Below, piece after piece: positions 1 through 5,829 of a DNA stretch of 17,292 bases. The stretch is from CAYFQB01 sp964345225 (GTDB lineage Bacteria; Nitrospirota; Thermodesulfovibrionia; Thermodesulfovibrionales; UBA6898). The number at the start of each line of letters is the position of its first letter. Within the stretch, counting starts at the first letter, position 1. Both the position numbers and the translations under genes were made by a program. The notes beneath the pieces are model-generated. The model saw only the letters and a list, made by a program, of their open reading frames with translations, made no database searches and was not told the DNA's origin. Where the stretch lies: the NCBI GenBank assembly GCA_964345225.1, contig CAYFQB010000073.1, positions 1 through 17,292 on the forward strand. The letters are read 5' to 3'.

Positions 1-9
1 TTGATTTAT

Positions 10-38
10 TTGTCATAAAAGGAATTTAGTATTATAAT
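10..38 (+). promoter_or_regulatory. Sigma-70-like promoter for the sensor kinase gene
   Basis: TTGTCA at 10-15 (5 of 6 to TTGACA) is followed after exactly 17 bases by a perfect TATAAT at 33-38. Transcription would begin near 44-46, at or just before the ATG at 47, so the message would have almost no 5' leader. No Shine-Dalgarno sits at a suitable distance from the ATG, which agrees with leaderless initiation. In an AT-rich sequence such matches can arise by chance, and the region left of position 1 is unseen. Confidence 0.5.
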
Positions 39-46
39 TATTGATT

Positions 47-1915
47 ATGGACACATTAAACAAAATACTGATCATAGACGACGAACTAAGCCCAAGAGAA
101 GCACTCCGCATGATTCTGAAGGACATATATTCTGTAAAGACAGCTTCATCTGCAGAAGAAGGCTTAAGAATTATCTCAGAAGATCACCAATATAGTGTTG
201 CCATTCTTGACATTAAAATGCCCTCAATGGATGGTATTACTGCCCTTAGAGAAATTAAAAAAATACAGAAAGATATTGAAGTCGTTATGGTAACTGCTTA
301 TGCAAGTCTTGAAACTGCCCAGAAAGCCATACAATATGGTGCACTTGATTATCTAATAAAACCTTTCGACCATAAAGATGTATTACAAATTGTCGAGAAA
401 GGAATAAACAAAAGAAACGCTGCAATTGAACAGTTGCAAAAACAGATGAATTTGGAAAAGCTTGTTCATAAACGTACAAAAGAACTTGAAATTACGGAGA
501 AGCTTCTTAAAACACTATATGAAAATGCTAATGATGGAATAATTATCATGGATAAAAACGGATTCATCATCAATGCCAACCAGCAGGCATCTAAAATTCA
601 TGGTTATGAAGAAGGACAACTACTGGGCATGAATATTGAGAGCTTAGAAACTGATATGCGTAAATCCCTCTTCAAAGAAAGGCTGACAAGGTTATTAAAC
701 GGTGAGGCTCTTATTTTTGAAACTGAACACTGCAGAAAGGACGAAACAAAGGTAAATCTTGAAATAAGCTCAAAGGCAATAGAAATAGATGAAGATTTAC
801 TTATTCAATCCATGCTCAGGGATATCTCCGAAAAGAAAAGGCTTCATGCTCAACTTCTGTACTCACAAAAGATGGAGTCTATAGGGACTCTTGCAGGTGG
901 AATAGCTCATGACTTCAAAAATATTTTAACCTCAATTCTGGGGAATGCCGATCTTATCGTCAGTAAATATAAGGATAACCTATCGCCTGATGTTCTTAAA
1001 AGGCTAGAATCGATAGAATCCTCAATAAAAATAGGCTCTTCATTAGTGTCTAATTTACTGGACTTTGCACGGAGAGGGCCTCTGGAAATTGTCTCACTCA
1101 ATATAAATACTGCTATCGAAGAAACTATTAATATACTTTCACGAATTCTGTCTAATATTGAAATCATAAAAGAACTGGATCATTCAATACCTGTAGTTAA
1201 GGCAGATCGAAGCAAGATCAATCAGGTCATGATTAATCTGCTTATAAATGCCAGAGATGCAATGCCCCGGGGCGGTAAAATCATGGTCAAGACAGGGCTC
1301 GTGAAACTTAGTAGCAGCTTCTTGCAAATTCAAGCAGACATTAAAAAGGGCAATTACATCCATCTATGCGTTAAAGATACCGGCACAGGAATCGCCGGAG
1401 AAAAGATAAATTCCATATTTGAGCCTTTTTATACTACAAAAGAGGAAGGTAAAGGCACAGGACTTGGTCTCTCTATTGTTTATGGTATTATTAAAGAATT
1501 CAACGGATATATTACTGTTGACAGCAATATCGGTGAAGGAACAACCTTTAACATTTACCTGCCGGTATCAACAGTAAAGATACTCGTAATTGATGATGAA
1601 ATTCCGGTACTTGAACTAATTAAAGGGGTTATTCTCAATAGCGGGTATGATGTCGAAGTGTTTAATGATATCAATCAGTTTTATAACTACTATAGAAAAA
1701 CCTATCAAAAGACCGATATCGTATTAGTGGATACTGTAATGCCTTTTATGGATGCAAATAAATTAATCATGGATCTGAAATCCTTAAAACCCCAAATTAA
1801 AATTATTGCATTAACAGGTTTCGATCAACATTCATTAGATATTAAAGTTGACAGAATACTCGAGAAGCCTTTAGTTCCTTCCAAACTGATCTCAGCTTTG
1901 AACGATATAATTTAA
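47..1915 (+). CDS. Hybrid sensor histidine kinase, REC-PAS-HisKA-HATPase-REC
   Basis: A 622-residue two-component protein. Domains in order: receiver (about 6-118; acidic pair D11-D12, phosphoacceptor D55, T83, K105); charged coiled-coil-like linker (about 118-155); PAS (about 155-265); HisKA dimerisation domain with phosphoacceptor H288 in GGIAHDFKN; HATPase with N box (near 392-400, NLLINARDAMP), G1 (DTGTG from 444) and G2 (GKGTGLGLS from 468); second receiver (about 508-620; IDDE, D562, conserved T and K). There is no membrane segment or DNA-binding output, so it is a cytoplasmic NtrB-like kinase whose activity is probably gated by phosphorylation of the N-terminal receiver and by the PAS domain. 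All catalytic residues are present. ATG at 47 is chosen over the in-frame TTG at 41 because the receiver begins right after it. The input signal and cognate partners are not identifiable here. It converges on the ribosomal operon. Confidence 0.9.
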   Translation: MDTLNKILIIDDELSPREALRMILKDIYSVKTASSAEEGLRIISEDHQYSVAILDIKMPSMDGITALREIKKIQKDIEVVMVTAYASLETAQKAIQYGALDYLIKPFDHKDVLQIVEKGINKRNAAIEQLQKQMNLEKLVHKRTKELEITEKLLKTLYENANDGIIIMDKNGFIINANQQASKIHGYEEGQLLGMNIESLETDMRKSLFKERLTRLLNGEALIFETEHCRKDETKVNLEISSKAIEIDEDLLIQSMLRDISEKKRLHAQLLYSQKMESIGTLAGGIAHDFKNILTSILGNADLIVSKYKDNLSPDVLKRLESIESSIKIGSSLVSNLLDFARRGPLEIVSLNINTAIEETINILSRILSNIEIIKELDHSIPVVKADRSKINQVMINLLINARDAMPRGGKIMVKTGLVKLSSSFLQIQADIKKGNYIHLCVKDTGTGIAGEKINSIFEPFYTTKEEGKGTGLGLSIVYGIIKEFNGYITVDSNIGEGTTFNIYLPVSTVKILVIDDEIPVLELIKGVILNSGYDVEVFNDINQFYNYYRKTYQKTDIVLVDTVMPFMDANKLIMDLKSLKPQIKIIALTGFDQHSLDIKVDRILEKPLVPSKLISALNDII

Positions 1916-1938
1916 TATTTGTTGTACATGAAGAGGAT

Positions 1939-2196
1939 GTGATCTATTTAAGTATTATTTTAAGAAAAGGGGCATCAGGTGAAAAAGTATCCAGCATGCT
2001 CAAAGAAAGGCTAAAAAAGGAACTGGAGTCACTTGGTGCCATATGTCCGGACATTCAATTGCAATTTGTTGATGTCATTGAACGTGATTCACAGAAGATG
2101 GGAAAACTCAAGATTATCAACTCTAACATAAAGAGGCCTAATATTCTAAGGCAAAAAATAAGGAAGCAGCCCTTTGGTTTTTTCAGGAAGTGTTAA
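1939..2196 (+). pseudogene. Probable remnant of a PaaK/CapK-type adenylate-forming ligase C-terminus
   Basis: An 85-codon ORF whose middle part (a long amphipathic helix ERLKKELESLG, then IQLQFVDVIERD..KMGKLKIINS) resembles the C-terminal subdomain of the phenylacetate-CoA ligase/CapK family, where a helix is followed by a beta strand ending in VDEIPR..SGKFR-like residues. The resemblance is from memory and was not searched. The frame stays open upstream of the GTG at 1939 and reads VVHEED, which also fits the family just before this point, but that part overlaps the 3' end of the kinase gene. The purine-rich stretch before the GTG is only about 2 bases away, a poor start. The AMP-binding core of about 300 residues is absent. 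Best read as a truncated leftover; a small expressed protein is possible. Confidence 0.45.
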
Positions 2197-2206
2197 CTAG
2201 CACTTC
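2187..2206. repeat. Short inverted repeat at the convergent gene ends
   Basis: GAAGTG at 2187-2192 pairs with CACTTC at 2201-2206 around an 8-base spacer that can itself partly pair. It covers the TAA of the plus-strand ligase remnant and the TAG of the minus-strand small ORF. Neither strand has a T tract right after it, so it is a weak terminator candidate at best; it may stabilise RNA ends. Confidence 0.4.
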
Positions 2207-2331
2207 TTATCAGACCGATCCGGTCCTTTTTGGGGAACAGCTCATGTGGGAATTCCCAGTCTTGGAAGGATGAATACCTGAAGCACAATCCAAACAGCAA
2301 TTGTTCCAAGGAGAATTAGGACATCACTCAT
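2197..2331 (-). CDS. Candidate 44-residue membrane selenoprotein (TGA at residue 30)
   Basis: Not a family I can name. The ATG (2331-2329) overlaps the rplQ stop as TAATG, with an AGAAGG Shine-Dalgarno about 9 bases upstream, so translation is coupled to L17. Residues 1-29 form a short N-terminus, a hydrophobic helix (about 4-22, LILLGTIAVWIVLQ) and LPRLGIPT. Codon 30 is TGA (2244-2242). The frame then stays open for 14 codons (AVPQKGPDRSDKKC) to TAG at 2199-2197. A stem-loop with G first in the apical loop lies 21 nt after the TGA, the geometry expected of a bacterial SECIS. If TGA is selenocysteine, Sec would sit just outside or inside the membrane face after the helix, with a terminal Cys that could partner it. 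If TGA is a stop, the product is a 29-residue membrane peptide. No Cys homologue or sel gene is visible here to decide. Confidence 0.5.
2213..2226 (-). promoter_or_regulatory. SECIS-like stem-loop after the in-frame TGA
   Basis: In the minus-strand RNA, GACCG (2225-2221) pairs with CGGUC (2217-2213) around the loop GAU (2220-2218); a G-U pair at 2226/2212 can extend the stem. Twenty-one nucleotides separate the UGA from the loop. Known bacterial SECIS elements carry an apical G in the first loop positions at about this distance. The same pairing is explained by the plus-strand terminator, so it is suggestive only. Confidence 0.4.
2213..2231 (+). terminator. Intrinsic terminator of the sensor kinase transcript
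   Basis: GACCG (2213-2217), loop ATC, CGGTC (2221-2225), then CTTTTT (2226-2231): a GC-rich stem followed by a T tract on the plus strand, 17 bases past the stop at 2196. The stem is short (5 bp) but GC-rich. It would stop plus-strand transcription before it runs antisense into rplQ. Confidence 0.6.
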
Positions 2332-2903
2332 TATTCTTTACCTTCTGTATCAGCTTTCTTGGATTTTGCCGGCTTTTTCTTTTCTTTCTTCTCGGCTTTC
2401 TCTTTCTTGCCTGACTTTTCGCTTTTTGCAGCCTTCTCGGCCTTAACTTTCTTTTCTTTTTTGTCAGCTTTAGATACTACCTTCTCTTCCTTCTTTTCCT
2501 CCTTTTTATCCCCCTTTTTTCCTTTGCCCTTGGCATGTTTAACCGTTTCGTAATCTATAAATTCAAGCACAGCCATCGGCGCTGAATCTTTAAGCCTGTT
2601 TCTTGTCTGAACAATCCTCAGATATCCACCGTTTCTTCCTGAAAATCTTGGTGCTATTTCATTGAATAATTTAGCAAGAACAGCCCTATCATTAATATAT
2701 GAAAAAACCTGCCTCTTGGAATGAAGGTCTCCCCTAATTCCAAAAGTTATCATTCTCTCGGCAATCCTTTTAGCCTCTTTTGCCTTTGCTACTGTCGTCT
2801 CTATTCGCTGATGATCCAACAGAGACGTTACTATCCCTTTTAAGAGGGCCTTTCTCTGGTTAGCAGGTCTTCCAAACAATCTTCCATCAACTTTATGCCG
2901 CAT
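2331..2903 (-). CDS. rplQ: 50S ribosomal protein L17 with long lysine-rich tail
   Basis: L17 binds 23S rRNA near the exit-tunnel side of the large subunit. Residues 1-120 are a normal L17 (MRHKVDGRLFGRP start, RIETTVAKAKEAKR, VQTRNRLKDSAPMAVLEFID). Residues about 121-190 are an added low-complexity tail of Lys, Glu, Ala, Ser and Gly with roughly 30 lysines, such as KKEEKKEEK. Family members are usually about 115-130 residues, so this is far longer. Last ribosomal gene of the operon, 29 bases after rpoA; GGAGG stands 11 bases before the ATG. Its TAA overlaps the ATG of the candidate selenoprotein ORF. The purine-rich coding strand of the tail contains several Shine-Dalgarno-like runs (AAGGAGG near 2500). 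Confidence 0.95.
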   Translation of the reverse strand: MRHKVDGRLFGRPANQRKALLKGIVTSLLDHQRIETTVAKAKEAKRIAERMITFGIRGDLHSKRQVFSYINDRAVLAKLFNEIAPRFSGRNGGYLRIVQTRNRLKDSAPMAVLEFIDYETVKHAKGKGKKGDKKEEKKEEKVVSKADKKEKKVKAEKAAKSEKSGKKEKAEKKEKKKPAKSKKADTEGKE

Positions 2904-2932
2904 CCTCTATCAAACCTCCGGTTTTTTAAAAC

Positions 2933-3928
2933 TCACTCTTTGTTGAGGGTGTTGAGGTCTATTTTCATCCCAAGGGAAAGTCCCATTTTCTCTAATATCT
3001 CTTTTATTTCATTTAGAGACTTTCTTCCAAAATTCTTTGTCTTAAGCATTTCCTGTTCTGTCTTCCTTACAAGTTCCCCTATAGTCCTGATATTTGCATT
3101 CTTAAGACAATTGTAAGACCTGACAGAAAGTTCCAGTTCATCTACATTCTTCAAAAGATTGTCATTAAATAGAACTTCTTCTTTTTCTGATTGCATCACT
3201 TGAGTTTCCTCCATAACAACCTCTTCCTCTTCTCTCTCGAATACGAATAGATTCATATGTTCTATGACAATCGAAGCTGCATGGGAGATAGCAGCCTCAG
3301 GAGTAATACTTGCATCAGTCCATAACTCCATGATAAGCCTGTCGTAGTCTGTTGCCCTTCCAACCCTTGCTTTTTCTACCCAGAAATTAACCTTCTTTAT
3401 CGGTGTAAAAACAGCATCAAGAGCAATCATACCAACCGGTAAATCCTCTTTATTCAGTTCCAGAGGAAGGTATCCCTTGCCCTTACTTATACATAACTCT
3501 GCCTCAAAACTGGCGCCTTTATCAAGAGTAGCTATAACAAGATCGGTATTCAATACCTCAACAGACGAATCACATTTCAGATCAGCACCAATTACCTGAA
3601 TCGGTCCTGTTGATTTGAAATTCGCAAACTTTTTGTCTTCTCCGCTAAATTTAAATCTCAGCTTCTTAATATTCAAAATTATGTCGATTACATCTTCTTT
3701 GATACCTTCTAAACTCGAGAATTCATGAAGTGCACCTTGGATTTTGACTGCAGTCACAGCAGCTCCTTCAAGTGAAGAAAGCAAGACTCTCCTTAATGAA
3801 TTGCCTACTGTGGTACCAAAGCCGCGTTCGAGTGGCTCTACTACAAGTTTTCCGTAGGTGTTGTTATATGTTTCTTCATCAAACCTGATTTTATCAGGTA
3901 ATTGAAAGCCTTTTTTCTTTAAGTTCAT
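2933..3928 (-). CDS. rpoA: DNA-directed RNA polymerase subunit alpha
   Basis: 331 residues, the usual length. The N-terminal domain (about 1-230) dimerises and nucleates assembly of beta and beta-prime (GFGTTVGNSLRRVLLSS, conserved). A charged flexible linker rich in Glu (about 230-255) leads to the C-terminal domain (about 262-320), which binds UP elements and activators: the RSYNCLKNANI and KNFGRKSLNEIKE helices are intact, including the DNA-contacting Arg, Asn and the GRKS loop. The start is the ATG at 3928, preceded by GGGAGG with 4-5 bases spacing; the in-frame ATG at 3940 overlaps that Shine-Dalgarno. An 87-base AT-rich gap separates it from rpsD, the second-largest gap in the operon, and may hold an extra promoter. 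Confidence 0.97.
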   Translation of the reverse strand: MNLKKKGFQLPDKIRFDEETYNNTYGKLVVEPLERGFGTTVGNSLRRVLLSSLEGAAVTAVKIQGALHEFSSLEGIKEDVIDIILNIKKLRFKFSGEDKKFANFKSTGPIQVIGADLKCDSSVEVLNTDLVIATLDKGASFEAELCISKGKGYLPLELNKEDLPVGMIALDAVFTPIKKVNFWVEKARVGRATDYDRLIMELWTDASITPEAAISHAASIVIEHMNLFVFEREEEEVVMEETQVMQSEKEEVLFNDNLLKNVDELELSVRSYNCLKNANIRTIGELVRKTEQEMLKTKNFGRKSLNEIKEILEKMGLSLGMKIDLNTLNKE

Positions 3929-3947
3929 CAGGCCTCCCATACTAAAA

Positions 3948-3978
3948 TTTATAGTTTAATATTAATATATATTGTTAA
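3948..3978 (-). promoter_or_regulatory. Possible internal promoter before rpoA
   Basis: On the minus strand TTAACA (3978-3973, 5 of 6 to TTGACA) and TATAAA (3953-3948) are 19 bases apart, longer than ideal. Transcription would start near 3941, a few bases upstream of the rpoA Shine-Dalgarno. The stretch is very AT-rich, so chance matches are likely. Confidence 0.25.
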
Positions 3979-3993
3979 GGTATTAATCTTAAC
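3974..3993. repeat. Hairpin in the rpsD-rpoA gap
   Basis: GTTAAG (3974-3979) and CTTAAC (3988-3993) form a perfect 6-bp stem with an 8-base loop, 22 bases after the rpsD stop in transcript order. It is AT-rich, with no T tract following on the minus strand. It could be an attenuation or processing site, or nothing. Confidence 0.3.
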
Positions 3994-4015
3994 TTTTACC
4001 TGTAATTCAAATATT

Positions 4016-4642
4016 CTATTTAGAATAAAGCTCAACAATAAGCTGCTCTTGAGCAGAAAGTTGAATTTCTTCTCTTGTTGGGATATGCATAAGCCTGCAT
4101 TTAAAATTCTGAAAATCTATTTCAATCCAAGAAGGAATCCCCCTCTGTTCAACCTTTGCAAAACTATCCTTTATTATTTCTATTTCACGGCTTGATTCTC
4201 TTAATTCAACCGAATCTCCTATCCTGAGAATATATGACGGAATATTGACTTTTTTGCCATTTACAAGGAAGTGGCCATGGCTTATAAGCTGTCTTGCAGA
4301 GTTTCTGCTGGGAGCAAAACCCATCCTGTATACAATATTGTCAAAGCGTGTCTCTAAAAGCTGAAGAAGTACTTCACCTGTTACACCTTTTTTTCTCTCT
4401 GCGTTATAAAAATATCTTCTGAACTGTTTTTCAAGTATCCCATAGGTTTTTCTTACCTTCTGCTTTTCCCTCAACTGAATTCCATAATCAGATAATTTAC
4501 TGCGTCGCTGTCCATGCTGCCCGGGAGGATACTGCCTTCTTTCTATAGAACATTTCTCTGTATAACATCTGTCGCCCTTGAGAAACATCTTTTCACTTTC
4601 CCTTCGGCATATCCTGCAATGTGACTCCGAATACCTTGCCAA
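4016..4642 (-). CDS. rpsD: 30S ribosomal protein S4 (zinc-binding form)
   Basis: S4 nucleates assembly of the 30S body by binding the 16S rRNA five-way junction. 208 residues. The N-terminus has C9, C12, C26 and C31 (CRICRRE, then GDRCYTEKC), the four zinc ligands of C+ type S4. The S4 RNA-binding domain follows at about 96-160 (ETRFDNIVYRMGFAPSRNSARQLISHGHFLVNGKKVNIPS region). The start is a TTG at 4642: family sequences begin with MARY, and AAAGGAGGAGA, which encodes the last residues of S11, lies 10 bases upstream. Longer in-frame starts at 4678 would run into rpsK. In other bacteria S4 represses the alpha operon; no regulatory RNA fold is evident here. Confidence 0.95.
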   Translation of the reverse strand: MARYSESHCRICRRESEKMFLKGDRCYTEKCSIERRQYPPGQHGQRRSKLSDYGIQLREKQKVRKTYGILEKQFRRYFYNAERKKGVTGEVLLQLLETRFDNIVYRMGFAPSRNSARQLISHGHFLVNGKKVNIPSYILRIGDSVELRESSREIEIIKDSFAKVEQRGIPSWIEIDFQNFKCRLMHIPTREEIQLSAQEQLIVELYSK

Positions 4643-4643
4643 T

Positions 4644-5030
4644 TTACACTCTCCTCCTTTTAGGCGGCCTGCAACCATTATGAGGGACAGGCGTTACATC
4701 TTTTATCAGATTAATATCAAGGCCTGCAGCCTGGAGAGCCCTTATCGCAGATTCTCTGCCAGCACCAGGCCCTTTCACATATACATCAACCTGTTTCATT
4801 CCTAAATCAATTGCCTTTTTAGCTGCTGCATCAGCTGTCATTTGTGCAGCATAAGGAGTGCTTTTTCTAGAACCTTTAAACCCCAGGTTGCCTGCACTCG
4901 CCCACGTAATAACAGCACCAGCCGGGTCTGTTATAGTTACTATTGTATTGTTAAAAGTTGCCTGGATATAAGCTGCCCCGTTAGTAATACCTTTTTTATC
5001 CTTCTTGATACCTTTTCTTCCTCTGGCCAT
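4644..5030 (-). CDS. rpsK: 30S ribosomal protein S11
   Basis: 128 residues, normal length. S11 lines the platform of the 30S subunit next to the mRNA exit and contacts the Shine-Dalgarno helix. Family signatures are clear: AAYIQATFNNTIVTITD, GNLGFKGSRKSTPYAAQ, KGPGAGRESAIRALQ and the basic end PHNGCRPPKRRRV. GGGAGG, inside the last codons of rpsM, lies 8 bases before the ATG; the gap to rpsM is 3 bases. Its own last codons supply the Shine-Dalgarno for rpsD. Confidence 0.97.
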   Translation of the reverse strand: MARGRKGIKKDKKGITNGAAYIQATFNNTIVTITDPAGAVITWASAGNLGFKGSRKSTPYAAQMTADAAAKKAIDLGMKQVDVYVKGPGAGRESAIRALQAAGLDINLIKDVTPVPHNGCRPPKRRRV

Positions 5031-5033
5031 TAA

Positions 5034-5408
5034 CTATGCCTCCCTCTTTTTTCCAACAGCACCTTTTCTAGGTCCTTTTCTTGTACGTGCATTTGTCTTT
5101 GTTCTTTGTCCTCTTACTGGCATTCCTGCTCTGTGTCTGAAACCTCTGTAACATCCAATATCTGTAAGTCTCTTAATACTAATTGAAATATCGCGTCTTA
5201 AATCGCCCTCTACCTTGAAATCCCTTTCTATTACTGATCTTATTCTGACAATATCCTCATCTGTAAGGTCTTTTCCCCTGGTATTCGGATTTACATCAAC
5301 TTCACCCAATATCTTTTTAGAAAGTGATCTGCCAATTCCAAAAATACGTGTAAGGCCTATTTCTATTCTTTCATTTCTTGGTAAATCAACCCCTGCTATT
5401 CTTGCCAC
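5034..5408 (-). CDS. rpsM: 30S ribosomal protein S13
   Basis: 124 residues. S13 sits in the 30S head, touches the P-site tRNA with its basic tail and forms bridges to the 50S subunit. The start MARIAGVDLPRNERIEIGLTRI, the helix-turn region GIGRSLSKKIL and the tail RGQRTKTNARTRKGPRKG are typical. The start codon is GTG (5408) with AAAGGAG 6 bases before it. A 57-base gap filled largely by a 7-bp repeat array separates it from rpmJ. Confidence 0.97.
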   Translation of the reverse strand: MARIAGVDLPRNERIEIGLTRIFGIGRSLSKKILGEVDVNPNTRGKDLTDEDIVRIRSVIERDFKVEGDLRRDISISIKRLTDIGCYRGFRHRAGMPVRGQRTKTNARTRKGPRKGAVGKKREA

Positions 5409-5436
5409 TTATTACTCCTTTTATCCGTAATTTTGA

Positions 5437-5467
5437 ATTCTGCATTCTTAATTCTGGATTCTGAATT
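5437..5467. repeat. Heptanucleotide tandem array (ATTCTGC type), rpmJ-rpsM gap
   Basis: Four consecutive 7-base units, each ATTCT plus two variable bases (ATTCTGC, ATTCTTA and two further variants), then a partial ATT. The array touches the rpmJ stop codon (5466-5468) and fills over half of the gap. The same unit occurs at 14388-14415. Confidence 0.75.
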
Positions 5468-5579
5468 ATCCCTGTCTCTGTTTATGCCTTGGATTTTCAC
5501 AAATAATCCTTACAACACCCTTTCTTTTTATAATCTTGCATTTAGCACATATTGGTTTAACTGATGAACGAACCTTCAT
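5466..5579 (-). CDS. rpmJ: 50S ribosomal protein L36
   Basis: A 37-residue zinc-ribbon protein of the large subunit, too short for most ORF lists. It begins MKVRSSVKPICAKCK and has the ligand set C11, C14, C27 and H32 (the zinc-binding C+ form), with the usual basic end RHKQRQG. AAAAGGGG stands about 6 bases before the ATG. Its position between infA and rpsM is the standard one. Confidence 0.95.
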   Translation of the reverse strand: MKVRSSVKPICAKCKIIKRKGVVRIICENPRHKQRQG

Positions 5580-5599
5580 AACTACCCCTTTTCAAATGC

Positions 5600-5818
5600 C
5601 TATTTAAATCTATATGTTATCCTTCCCTTTGTAAGATCATAAGGTGAAAGCTCGACAGTTACCTTATCGCCAGGCAAAATTTTTATAAAGTGCATCCTCA
5701 TTTTACCTGAAACATATGCCAGGATTACCTGGCCACTTTCCAGACCTACCCTGAACATTGCATTGGGTAATGTCTCGATAATCGTTCCCTGGACTTCAAT
5801 ATTGTCTTCTTTAGCCAT
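5600..5818 (-). CDS. infA: Translation initiation factor IF-1
   Basis: 72 residues, exactly the usual size. IF-1 is a single OB fold that occupies the ribosomal A site during initiation and helps IF-2 and IF-3. MAKEDNIEVQGTIIETLPNA, the KMRMHFIKILPGDKV segment and the end SPYDLTKGRITYRFK match the family. It lies between map and rpmJ (gaps of 11 and 20 bases) in the canonical order. Confidence 0.97.
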   Translation of the reverse strand: MAKEDNIEVQGTIIETLPNAMFRVGLESGQVILAYVSGKMRMHFIKILPGDKVTVELSPYDLTKGRITYRFK

Positions 5819-5829
5819 AAATTATAATT

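Noticed and set aside
2148..2172. Possible minus-strand terminator for the ribosomal operon (AAGG...CCTT then T run)
   Set aside because: The stem would have only 4 bp with a loose loop; too weak to call. The true operon terminator is not evident.
2359..2553. Phe/Ser-rich plus-strand ORF that looks like a membrane peptide
   Set aside because: It is the antisense reading of the lysine-rich tail of L17 (AAG/AAA/GAA codons read as CTT/TTT/TTC).
4643..4678. Longer rpsD start at 4678 giving 220 residues
   Set aside because: The extra 12 codons overlap rpsK and do not match the family start MARY; the TTG at 4642 has a proper Shine-Dalgarno.
5437..5467. Heptamer arrays as CRISPR repeats
   Set aside because: Units are 7 bases and contiguous with no spacers; no cas genes are present.
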